A stretch of 52,071 bases of DNA from assembly GCA_947626265.1 (NCBI GenBank), contig CANQRM010000021.1:1-52071 (forward strand), in the 5' to 3' direction. The notes under the pieces are model-generated. The model worked only from the letters and a program-made list of their open reading frames with translations. It had not been told where the DNA came from and did not search any database. The position numbers were made by a program, and so were the translations under genes. Shown piece by piece: positions 1 through 6,077 of this stretch. Position 1 is the stretch's first letter; every line of letters starts with the position of its first letter. This stretch comes from an uncultured Oscillospiraceae bacterium (GTDB taxonomy: Bacteria > Bacillota > Clostridia > Oscillospirales > Oscillospiraceae).

Positions 1-18
1 ATTAAATGGAGGTAAACA

Positions 19-201
19 TTGGGTCGTAAGAAAAAGCTCGTAAACGACACCAACATCCCGCAGCACGAGATCGAAAAGCTCGCCCGGTGCTTCCTACCGG
101 ACATCCTCGCGTTCTACGAGAGCGAGGAGGGCCAGCGGGAGTTCGCGGCGTGGAAAGCCCAGCGGGAGAATGAAAGACACCTCCAAGACACCAAGGCGTA
201 A
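19..201 (+). CDS. Small conserved-type protein of unknown function (60 aa)
   Basis: The ORF starts at TTG (19) with a strong GGAGGT ribosome-binding site at 8-13, five bases upstream, which fixes the start. The product is small, charged and without membrane segments, with a Lys-rich N-terminus and a predicted helix ending in Glu/Lys/Gln-rich sequence. Proteins of this look are common beside recombinase or mobilisation genes in Firmicute conjugative elements; that is recollection of a type, not a database match. The gene is directly followed by a GC-rich hairpin (211-238). Its base composition is closer to the chromosome than to the AT-rich genes after it, so it may belong to a different module. 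Confidence 0.55.
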   Translation: MGRKKKLVNDTNIPQHEIEKLARCFLPDILAFYESEEGQREFAAWKAQRENERHLQDTKA

Positions 202-210
202 ATAACGCCA

Positions 211-245
211 GCGGCGGCAGTCACTTGACTGCCGCCGCGTCAGTA
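211..245 (+). terminator. GC-rich hairpin after the 60-aa ORF
   Basis: A perfect 12-bp inverted repeat (211-222 and 227-238) with a 4-base loop lies ten bases after the stop codon of the small ORF. The tail (gtcagtaaaattt) has only a weak T tract, so termination efficiency is uncertain. It also marks the switch from GC-richer to AT-rich sequence. Confidence 0.5.
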
Positions 246-287
246 AAATTTAAAAAAGGTTTTGAACATTCTTGGGCATAAATAAAT

Positions 288-1007
288 TTATAATTCATCC
301 CATATATCCAAAGCTTCTTGTTGTGAGAGTCTCTCCTGCACATCGCGCTGTTTCCAAAGAAGATCACAAAGGGTGTCAATACCCTTACCATATTGGCAGA
401 TTTTATCCTCTACGCTTTTGGGTAAAGAAATATAACCTTTATAAATATGTCTCGATGAAGGCCGCTTTTCTCGTGAATAGTCATATTTGCTAATTGTATT
501 ATACACTTGAGCAGACTGGTTGCTGACTCTCATGTACTTATAATCAATTAGTATTCGCTCAGCTTCCCCAATTATAGCTCTAATTCCTTGGTGTATTAGT
601 GCTTCAGCCTGTTTTTTGTCCTCATATCCACGGTATCTATCATTCGGTGCAGTTTTATAGGAAACATGAAGCCAGTAACTATCGTCTTTTAAAGTTTCTT
701 TAACTATTTGTTCGCATCGCTCTAGTGTGTCGCCAAGCCGCTGCTTCATCTCAACTAAAACTGCCCTATCAAGACTTTTAGTGTGCTCTGGATCAGATTT
801 AACTCCGTTTTCAACTACTTTCTTGATAGTTTCTTTTGCAAATGGCACGATTTCGATGGTTATTTGGTGTCGCAACTCATCAAATCGTTCCTGTTGCTTG
901 CAAATTTCTACTTCAACTTCATTTAGTTCTTTTTTAATCTCTTCAACCATCGATGTGAGTTCCTTTCCATCACAAAGTTTTAAAGGTTTTAAAATCAACT
1001 GCTCCAC
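288..1007 (-). CDS. Unrecognised protein, third gene of the higBA operon (239 aa)
   Basis: I do not recognise this family. The GTG start (1007) lies inside the end of higA, whose TGA is at 995-997, so the two genes overlap by 13 bases and are probably translationally coupled; no clear ribosome-binding site precedes it. An in-frame ATG at codon 20 is an alternative start. The protein is soluble, with no signal peptide or membrane segment. Residues about 19-50 are rich in Glu/Lys/Leu with coiled-coil character, and a Tyr/Arg/Lys-rich part follows in the C-terminal half. AT-rich codon use matches higBA, so the three genes travelled together. A role as a third toxin-antitoxin component or as defence cargo is only a guess from context. 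Confidence 0.6.
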   Translation of the reverse strand: MEQLILKPLKLCDGKELTSMVEEIKKELNEVEVEICKQQERFDELRHQITIEIVPFAKETIKKVVENGVKSDPEHTKSLDRAVLVEMKQRLGDTLERCEQIVKETLKDDSYWLHVSYKTAPNDRYRGYEDKKQAEALIHQGIRAIIGEAERILIDYKYMRVSNQSAQVYNTISKYDYSREKRPSSRHIYKGYISLPKSVEDKICQYGKGIDTLCDLLWKQRDVQERLSQQEALDIWDEL

Positions 1008-2116
1008 TCAAGTGTTGTTTTTAAAGAATTGTGCCAAGACCATTCAATTTTGTTATCGTGTTGAAGTCTACCAACGACAATTCCGGGGTGAATTTCCAGA
1101 TAGTTAGCAAAGTTGATAATATCTTCCTTGTAAAAGCGTCCTTGCCGAATAAACCTGGAATATGCAGGAGGTGGAATTAAAAAATCCCGCGACAAGCGGT
1201 CAGCTTCATTTTCGGCATCGGTGTTATCGATTTCATCACAATCAAGGAAAACTACTTTCTTGTGTTCTTTAATGATGTGAGCTGCTTCATGGAAAAATGT
1301 AAACCAAAAATGATCGTTCTTTTTAAAGCGCAGGCTCATTTGAATACAAGGAATACTATTGCAATTAATCCAATATGCTGCCCCACATATCCCTGAACGC
1401 GGAATTTCCTTAACAAACATGAGAATTACTCCTGCTTCTTGACAGAGTTTTCTCATTCTCTCACTAAATCCTTTGCTGGTGTCAATAGTAAGTTTCCTAA
1501 TTTGAATTAGAACTTCTTTAAACTTGCTTCTATTATATTCCGGAACATATTGCATATAGCCTTGGGCAAGGATTTGACCAACCCGTATCCAAGCAGAAGT
1601 GTTTCCAACTTTAGCAGCAGAAGCCCCAGCAATGCGACAGGAAGCGGGAAGATCACTGCAATAAAGGTTATTCCAGCTCTCCATATCGGAACAGCCAAAA
1701 AAAGTAAGCAGGTTATTAATTCGCGCAACCGTTGTTTTTGCGCTATCAAACTCCTTTACATATCCCATTTTTACAAGATTGGTATAATCAAATTGATTCA
1801 GCCATTCATCATATACCTGTGGATCTTTCTTATATTGTTCAGCAATTTGTATATTTCTCAAGAGAAGATCATAGGTTGTTTGCAATGAAAGCCAATATCT
1901 TGCTGGATGATCAACAAACACTTTTTCCAATGCATTTGCTAACTCAAATGTGATGGGCACCTTTCCGTTAATCAAATTGTTCAAATGCTTTGTAGTTATT
2001 CCAAGACGAATTGCCAGTTCAGTTTGACGCATCCCATAAGTCTCAAGTAATTCTTGAACATACTCACCCGGATGGACTGCATAAGTAGGTTGAAATGCAA
2101 ATAACTTATTCTCCAT
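995..2116 (-). CDS. higA: HigA-family antitoxin fused to an ImmA/IrrE-type metallopeptidase
   Basis: Predicted antitoxin and operon repressor of the upstream HigB toxin. Residues about 12-65 form an XRE-type helix-turn-helix of the HigA kind (HPGEYVQELLE, then TELAIRLGIT and LNNLINGK). The C-terminal half is a COG2856 (ImmA/IrrE) domain with the zinc motif HEAAH at residues 276-280. At 373 residues it is far longer than a classical HigA of about 100. I chose ATG 2116, preceded by GGTGAT and overlapping the higB end by 11 bases, over a TTG at 2134 without a ribosome-binding site. ImmA/IrrE proteins cleave partner repressors in mobile elements, so the fused domain might sense or process the antitoxin; that is inference. 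Confidence 0.85.
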   Translation of the reverse strand: MENKLFAFQPTYAVHPGEYVQELLETYGMRQTELAIRLGITTKHLNNLINGKVPITFELANALEKVFVDHPARYWLSLQTTYDLLLRNIQIAEQYKKDPQVYDEWLNQFDYTNLVKMGYVKEFDSAKTTVARINNLLTFFGCSDMESWNNLYCSDLPASCRIAGASAAKVGNTSAWIRVGQILAQGYMQYVPEYNRSKFKEVLIQIRKLTIDTSKGFSERMRKLCQEAGVILMFVKEIPRSGICGAAYWINCNSIPCIQMSLRFKKNDHFWFTFFHEAAHIIKEHKKVVFLDCDEIDNTDAENEADRLSRDFLIPPPAYSRFIRQGRFYKEDIINFANYLEIHPGIVVGRLQHDNKIEWSWHNSLKTTLEWSS

Positions 2117-2447
2117 GATAATCACCAATTTCAATAATCTGAATTCTTGTTACCTCGCTTATGTCAATGCCGCCGTCAGGCAAAGTTGGGAGGGGTTCCA
2201 TATATGGCTTAAAGACAATCCTATAAGGTTGCTTAATATCAACGGCGAATTGGCCGTCACGATTCTGGTTTAGTTGATGAAGCCTTGGTGGTGGCAAATG
2301 TGAGATTTGCGACAAGTTATCAACTGCATAAAGCTCTGATAGCCTCATAGTTATCTTTTTCGCGTTCTGCTGGCCGAATTCTGAGCACAACAGCGTTTCG
2401 CTGCCGCAAATCCGTTGCAACTTCTTGCTCGAAAAGAAAACGTCCAA
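2106..2447 (-). CDS. higB: HigB-family toxin (RelE/ParE superfamily)
   Basis: Predicted ribosome-dependent mRNA interferase, 113 residues. The N-terminus (VFFSSKKLQRICGSE) and the central DIKQPYRIVF strand are typical of HigB/RelE-like toxins that precede long HigA antitoxins. The TTG start at 2447 has a near-perfect ribosome-binding site (gaggtgatt, 2451-2459). The in-frame ATG at 2489 is rejected because it lies in the -10 region of the promoter at 2480-2508 and so would not be transcribed from it. Toxin-first order and overlap with the antitoxin are usual for higBA. Composition is AT-rich like the rest of the operon. Confidence 0.85.
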   Translation of the reverse strand: MDVFFSSKKLQRICGSETLLCSEFGQQNAKKITMRLSELYAVDNLSQISHLPPPRLHQLNQNRDGQFAVDIKQPYRIVFKPYMEPLPTLPDGGIDISEVTRIQIIEIGDYHGE

Positions 2448-2479
2448 AGAATCACCTCGTTTGTCTTTTGCCTTCTGAT

Positions 2480-2508
2480 AGTATAGCATCTAAGAACACA
2501 AATGTCAA
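2480..2508 (-). promoter_or_regulatory. Sigma-A promoter of the higBA operon
   Basis: On the minus strand, TTGACA (2503-2508) is followed by a 17-base spacer and TATACT (2480-2485). The predicted start of transcription near 2473 leaves a leader of about 25 bases before the TTG start of higB. The -35 box overlaps the right arm of the palindrome at 2505-2543. Confidence 0.85.
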
Positions 2509-2543
2509 CAAATCATTAACCTTTTTGGTTAATGATTTGTTGA
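2505..2543. promoter_or_regulatory. Perfect 17-bp palindrome, probable HigA operator
   Basis: Arms 2505-2521 and 2527-2543 are exact inverted repeats around five Ts. One arm runs into the -35 box of the higBA promoter, so a bound dimer of HigA would block RNA polymerase. It could also act as a terminator for transcription entering from either side, since the loop is TTTTT or AAAAA, but no T tract follows the stem. Autorepression by the antitoxin is known for higBA systems; the site itself is my assignment. Confidence 0.65.
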
Positions 2544-2651
2544 TAATTGATTATCTCTTTGACGATTCTTTTTCTTCTTCGGCCCCCGGGGTTTCGATTC
2601 CGGTCTCTTTCTTACCCCATTCCTGAAGTGCGTCGCCTCATAGGGCTCGAA

Positions 2652-2714
2652 GTAAAACACAAATCCGAACCCATCGCCCACTGGGAAGGGCCCCAGGTGG
2701 TACGGGTTCGGATT
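2652..2714 (-). terminator. Terminator downstream of tRNA-Leu
   Basis: An 11-bp perfect inverted repeat (2662-2672 and 2704-2714) with further internal pairing forms a long hairpin. On the minus strand it is followed by TGTGTTTTA. It lies ten bases beyond the encoded CCA end of the tRNA. Confidence 0.7.
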
Positions 2715-2723
2715 ATGCTGGTT

Positions 2724-2811
2724 TGGTGCGCGAGGCGGGAGTTGAACCCGCACGTCCGGAGTGGACACTAGAACCTGAATCTAGCGAGTCTGCCAATTCC
2801 ACCACTCGCGC
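2724..2811 (-). tRNA. tRNA-Leu (anticodon CAG)
   Basis: Read on the minus strand, the gene has a GCGCGAG/CTCGCGC acceptor stem, a D-loop region with TGGAATTGGCAGAC, an anticodon stem CTAGA/TCTAG with loop TTCAGGT (anticodon CAG), a long class II variable arm, and the T-loop GGTTCAACTCC. The CCA end is encoded (2724-2726). The long variable arm and the UAG/CUA-containing anticodon stem fit leucine. It is transcribed alone from the promoter at 2843-2871. Confidence 0.95.
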
Positions 2812-2842
2812 GTATGTTGGGCGCTCTCCTGAGCGCCCAGTT

Positions 2843-2871
2843 ATAATATCATCATTTTTGGGGATTGTCAA
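2843..2871 (-). promoter_or_regulatory. Sigma-A promoter of tRNA-Leu
   Basis: TTGACA (2866-2871), a 17-base spacer and TATTAT (2843-2848) on the minus strand point to the tRNA. A perfect 8-bp hairpin (2819-2826 with 2831-2838) lies between the promoter and the mature tRNA 5' end, close to the expected transcription start. Confidence 0.8.
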
Positions 2872-2943
2872 TCACAAATTTGCGCCTTTGCGGTGTTTTT
2901 CGGGGCGGCGGGGAACAGAAGGGCATCTCAGCAAACGAAAGTG

Positions 2944-2973
2944 TTGACACAGGGGCCGTTCAGGAACTATAAT
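2944..2973 (+). promoter_or_regulatory. Sigma-A promoter of the double-glycine peptide pair
   Basis: TTGACA (2944-2949), an 18-base spacer and a perfect TATAAT (2968-2973) lie about 46 bases upstream of the first peptide gene. Confidence 0.8.
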
Positions 2974-3018
2974 CTATATAAGAAGAGAGAAACCCTTCAC
3001 CGAGAAAGGAGCCTGACC

Positions 3019-3222
3019 ATGGTCGAACTGAAGGACGAAGTGTTGGAGGGCGCTACCGGCGGAGCCGCCAGCAAAGCCCAAAAGGAAGAGGAAGTGCGGA
3101 AGCAGGCGTTCATAGCGAAGTGCAATACATGCTGGAAAATGGGCGCGACCAAATGTGATGAGAGACTCAAAGCGGAGAAGTCCGGCTGGGCCGCCGCCTG
3201 CACGCAGTACAAACATTTTTGA
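3019..3222 (+). CDS. Double-glycine leader peptide A, Cys-rich (67 aa)
   Basis: The ATG at 3019 is chosen because AAAGGAG lies eight bases upstream; longer readings would start before the promoter. Residues 1-15 (MVELKDEVLEGATGG) have the acidic, Leu-spaced form ending in GG at 14-15 that C39-peptidase ABC exporters cleave in bacteriocin and RiPP precursors. The predicted 52-residue mature part is Lys/Glu-rich with four cysteines (35, 38, 46, 61), able to bind metal or form disulfides. It shares leader architecture and operon with the next gene, with 18 bases between stop and next ATG. No exporter, immunity or modification gene is adjacent. Activity is unknown; a secreted antimicrobial or signal peptide is inferred from the leader only. 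Confidence 0.75.
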   Translation: MVELKDEVLEGATGGAASKAQKEEEVRKQAFIAKCNTCWKMGATKCDERLKAEKSGWAAACTQYKHF

Positions 3223-3240
3223 TCGACAGAGGTGCCGAAC

Positions 3241-3450
3241 ATGAGCGAACTGATAGACGATGAACTGGACGCCGTGACCGGCGGCGCCGCCGACCCGGCC
3301 CCTTCAGCCACCGGTGGCAGCTCCTGTCTATGCCCTGTCTGCAAAAAAGTTACGATCAAATTCAATAACCGGGATACTTATGTGACCTGCCCCAACATGA
3401 CCTGCAAGGCCAGGCTCAAGGTCGTCAACGGCACGCTGCAAAAAGTGTAA
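3241..3450 (+). CDS. Double-glycine leader peptide B with zinc-ribbon-like core (69 aa)
   Basis: The ATG at 3241 follows AGAGG (3228-3232) at a usual distance; an in-frame GTG at 3232 is inside that site and is rejected. The leader MSELIDDELDAVTGG places GG at residues 14-15, exactly as in peptide A. A second GG occurs at 25-26 and could be an alternative cleavage point. The core carries CPVC (31-34) and CPNMTC (50-55), spaced as in a small zinc ribbon, plus Cys29. A leader normally used for export joined to a zinc-ribbon-like core is unusual. It is co-transcribed with peptide A, and a long inverted repeat at 3516-3577 ends the unit. Confidence 0.75.
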   Translation: MSELIDDELDAVTGGAADPAPSATGGSSCLCPVCKKVTIKFNNRDTYVTCPNMTCKARLKVVNGTLQKV

Positions 3451-3515
3451 GAAAAATAGAAAGCCAACAATAACCCCGTTCAGAGCGAATCATTCAGCCT
3501 CTGCGGAACCGTGTC

Positions 3516-3585
3516 GAAATAGCTCTGAAGATGAACAGGCCCGGAAACGGAGCTCCTTCATCGCTCAGAGCTATTTCTGCTTTTC
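3516..3585 (+). terminator. Long inverted repeat ending the peptide operon
   Basis: A perfect 13-bp inverted repeat (3516-3528 and 3565-3577), with an additional gatgaa/ttcatc pairing inside, is followed by TGCTTTTC. It lies 65 bases after peptide B. The large interior (36 bases) is unusual for a simple terminator. Confidence 0.55.
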
Positions 3586-3617
3586 ATGCCCCGCTGCAGG
3601 CCCTTTTGAGCGCTTCC

Positions 3618-3647
3618 CGCCCCATCGCGTTTTTGCGCGGTGGGGCG
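3618..3647. terminator. Hairpin before the GPH symporter gene
   Basis: A 12-bp stem (3618-3629 and 3635-3647, one G-T pair) closes a loop of five Ts. No T tract follows on either strand, so it may be a leader structure of the following gene rather than a terminator. Confidence 0.4.
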
Positions 3648-3682
3648 TTCGATGAGCGAAAAGAAAGAGGAGGAAACAGGAA

Positions 3683-5074
3683 ATGAAACTGACCCGGTCC
3701 CAGACCGCCGCATTCGGCATCGGCGCCGTGGGAAAGGACATGGTGTACGCCCTGTCCGCAAGCTACGTGATGTACTTCTACCAGGATATCCTGGGCCTGT
3801 CGGCCACCTTCGTGGGGCTCATTCTGATGATCGCCCGGGTGTTCGACGCGCTGAATGACCCCTTCATGGGCATCCTGGTGGCCAAGACCCGCACCAAATG
3901 GGGCCGGTTCCGGCCCTGGCTCATCAGCGGCACGGTGCTGAACGCCTTCGTGCTGTACGCCCTGTTCGCCGCGCCGGACCTTCACGGCACGGGCCTGATG
4001 GTCTACTTCGGCGTCATATACATCCTCTGGGGCGTTACATACACCATGATGGACATCCCCTACTGGTCCATGATACCCGCCGTCACCGACACCCCCAAGG
4101 ATAGAGAGAACCTGTCCGTGGTGGGCCGCACCTGCGCAGGCATCGGCTCGGCGGTGGTCCAGGTGGGCACGCTGCTGGCAGTGGCCGCCCTGGGCGGCGG
4201 CAATGAGCGCACCGGCTTCGGCCGCATCGCCCTCATCATCGCGGTGATATTCGTCGCGGCGGAGGCATTCTGCTGCGCCAAGGTGCGGGAGCACGACATC
4301 GGGAAGATGGAGACCTCCTCCGTCAAAGACATGTTCAAGGCCCTCTTCCGCAACGACCAGGCCATGATAACGGTCCTGGCCATCCTCATGATCAACGGGG
4401 CGCTGTACCTCACCAGCAACCTGGTCATCTATTTCTTCAAGTACGACTTCGGCGGCGCCGGCTGGATGGGCAGCTACACCCTCTTCACCACCGTGGGCGG
4501 CGCGTGCCAGATCCTGGGCATGATGGTGGTGTACCCGCTGCTGCACAAAAAGCTGGGCAACACCAGCCTCTTTAAGGTGGCCCTCACCATGGCCATGGCG
4601 GGCTATGCCCTCATCCTCGCCATATGCTTTATGGGCCTGGGCTCCAACATCATCCTGCTGTGCGTCTGTGGGGCGCTGGTGTTCGCCGCCAACGGCATCC
4701 TCACCGTGCTGACCACGGTGTTCCTCTCCAGCTCCGTGGACTACGGCCAGCTGAAGACCGGCCGCCGGGAGGAGAGCGTCATCTTCTCCATGCAGACCTT
4801 CGTGGTGAAGGCGGCCTCCGGCGTGGCGGTGTTCATCACCGGCATCGGCCTGGATCTGATAGGCCTGGTGGGGGATACCTCCGAGACCGGCGCGGCGGTG
4901 GCCCAAAGCGCGTCCACCATCCTGGGCCTGCGGCTTCTGATGACCATCCTGCCCATCCTGGGGCTCACGGTGGCGTTCATCTTCTTCGTGAAGAAGTTCA
5001 CCCTTACCGACGAGCGGGTGCAGGAGATCGCGGATACCCTGCGCGCCGGGAAGACGGGGGAGGCGGCGAAATGA
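3683..5074 (+). CDS. GPH-family sugar:cation symporter
   Basis: Twelve-segment inner-membrane secondary transporter of the glycoside-pentoside-hexuronide family (MelB/UidB/XynP-like), 463 residues as expected. The family motifs are visible: an Asp-rich helix end at about residues 55-62 (FDALNDPFMG) and the loop RTKWGRFRPW near 70-79. Substrates of the family are glycosides, pentosides and glucuronides carried with Na+ or H+. Its position beside a hydrolase and the uxuAB genes suggests a glucuronide or oligouronide substrate, which is inference. AAGAGGAGG precedes the ATG. Its stop overlaps the next ATG (ATGA), so the two are translated as a pair. Confidence 0.85.
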   Translation: MKLTRSQTAAFGIGAVGKDMVYALSASYVMYFYQDILGLSATFVGLILMIARVFDALNDPFMGILVAKTRTKWGRFRPWLISGTVLNAFVLYALFAAPDLHGTGLMVYFGVIYILWGVTYTMMDIPYWSMIPAVTDTPKDRENLSVVGRTCAGIGSAVVQVGTLLAVAALGGGNERTGFGRIALIIAVIFVAAEAFCCAKVREHDIGKMETSSVKDMFKALFRNDQAMITVLAILMINGALYLTSNLVIYFFKYDFGGAGWMGSYTLFTTVGGACQILGMMVVYPLLHKKLGNTSLFKVALTMAMAGYALILAICFMGLGSNIILLCVCGALVFAANGILTVLTTVFLSSSVDYGQLKTGRREESVIFSMQTFVVKAASGVAVFITGIGLDLIGLVGDTSETGAAVAQSASTILGLRLLMTILPILGLTVAFIFFVKKFTLTDERVQEIADTLRAGKTGEAAK

Positions 5075-6015
5075 CCGCGGCCATTGTTATACTCGTTCTC
5101 ATCATAGTGATATTGGCGGTGAGCTACGCCGCCTACCGCATTCCGTTTTATCATCCGAACCACACGGAGAGCCCCTATGACCTGCCCCCGGAGGAGCAGT
5201 ACGACCCCCACCGGGAGACCATGACGGCGCTCATCTCCGAGATGGACGCCATCCCCTTTGAGCCAGTGGAGATAACCTCCTACGACGGGACGAAGCTCTA
5301 TGGCCGGTACTACCCCATGGACGAGGATAAGCCCCTGCTGATAGGCTTCCACGGCTTCAAGAGCACCGCCCTGCGGGACATGTGCGGGGCGGGGAAGCTG
5401 GCCCGGCAGATGGGGATGAACGCCCTGTTGGTGGACCAGCGGTCCCACGGAAAGAGCGAGGGGAAAACCATCTCCTTCGGCGTGAAGGAACGCTTCGACT
5501 GTCTTGCCTGGGCCCAGTATGCCTCCAAGCGCTGGCCGGGCCGGCCCATCCTCCTGGCGGGGGTGTCCATGGGCGCGGCCACGGTGCTGATGGCCTCGGA
5601 CCTGGACCTGCCGGCGGAGGTGAAGGGCATCATGGCGGACTGCCCCTATTCAGACCCCGGCGCCATCATCAAAAAGGTGGGCCGCGACAGCATGGGCCCG
5701 GCGTCCATATTGCTCTATCCCTTCATCCTCCTGGGCGCCCGGCTGTACGGCGGGTTCAGCCTCACCGCGGCCAGCCCTGTGAAGGCGGTGAAAAACGCCA
5801 AGGTGCCCATCCTCTTCATCCACGGAGAGGACGACCGGTTCGTGCCCTGCGACATGAGCCGTGAGGCCTATGATGCATGCGTGAGCCCCAAGATGCGCGT
5901 CACCGTCCCCGGGGCGGCCCACGCCATCGCCTACATCCTGGACCCGGAAAAGTACGGCAGAGCGGTGCGGGAATTCATCGCCTCCTTAGGGCTCAAGGTC
6001 CGGGAGGATGCCTGA
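5071..6015 (+). CDS. Membrane-anchored alpha/beta hydrolase
   Basis: Serine hydrolase of 314 residues. A hydrophobic N-terminal segment (about 4-22) is followed by the alpha/beta-hydrolase core. The nucleophile elbow GVSMG has Ser at residue 166, the acid is probably in HGEDDRF, and the catalytic His in GAAHA. The HGFKS loop supplies the oxyanion hole. The ATG overlaps the symporter stop by four bases, which decides the start. Similar proteins are esterases or lipases of unknown substrate; with the GPH symporter it could remove acyl or methyl esters from imported sugars, but it could equally be a general esterase facing the outside. Confidence 0.8.
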   Translation: MTAAIVILVLIIVILAVSYAAYRIPFYHPNHTESPYDLPPEEQYDPHRETMTALISEMDAIPFEPVEITSYDGTKLYGRYYPMDEDKPLLIGFHGFKSTALRDMCGAGKLARQMGMNALLVDQRSHGKSEGKTISFGVKERFDCLAWAQYASKRWPGRPILLAGVSMGAATVLMASDLDLPAEVKGIMADCPYSDPGAIIKKVGRDSMGPASILLYPFILLGARLYGGFSLTAASPVKAVKNAKVPILFIHGEDDRFVPCDMSREAYDACVSPKMRVTVPGAAHAIAYILDPEKYGRAVREFIASLGLKVREDA

Positions 6016-6029
6016 AAACGATAAAGACA

Positions 6030-6062
6030 AAAGTGAGCCCCGGCCGATGGCCGGGGCTCCTT
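6030..6062. terminator. Bidirectional terminator between hydrolase and uxuB
   Basis: A perfect 11-bp stem (6035-6045 and 6049-6059) with loop GAT separates two convergent genes. T-rich tails follow on both strands (cttgtatgtgtt and, on the minus strand, acttttgtcttt). Confidence 0.85.
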
Positions 6063-6077
6063 GTATGTGTTGGGGAG

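Larger units (their letters stand above)
1..2560. other. Island end next to tRNA-Leu, mostly AT-rich
   Basis: From about base 241 to 2560 the sequence is clearly AT-rich, whereas everything after the tRNA-Leu gene is strongly GC-rich. Bases 1-240 are intermediate. The AT-rich part carries a toxin-antitoxin operon and one unrecognised gene. The 3' end of the tRNA-Leu gene faces this segment, the usual geometry for integration at a tRNA. I saw no integrase and no second copy of the tRNA 3' end, so the left boundary lies outside the window or the tRNA is unrelated. Transfer is an inference from composition and cargo only. Confidence 0.45.

Noticed and set aside
288-2520. Second copy of the tRNA-Leu 3' end as an attachment site
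   Set aside because: I scanned for the terminal GTTCAACTCCCGCC-type segment in bases 1-2560 and saw no copy; an att repeat could only lie outside the window.
2529-2768. 79-codon minus-strand ORF across the tRNA region
   Set aside because: It translates the tRNA-Leu gene and its terminator; such VQLPPRAP-type peptides are a known artefact of tRNA sequence.
2893-3018. Upstream extension of double-glycine peptide A
   Set aside because: It begins before the promoter at 2944-2973, has no ribosome-binding site and would bury the GG leader inside the protein.
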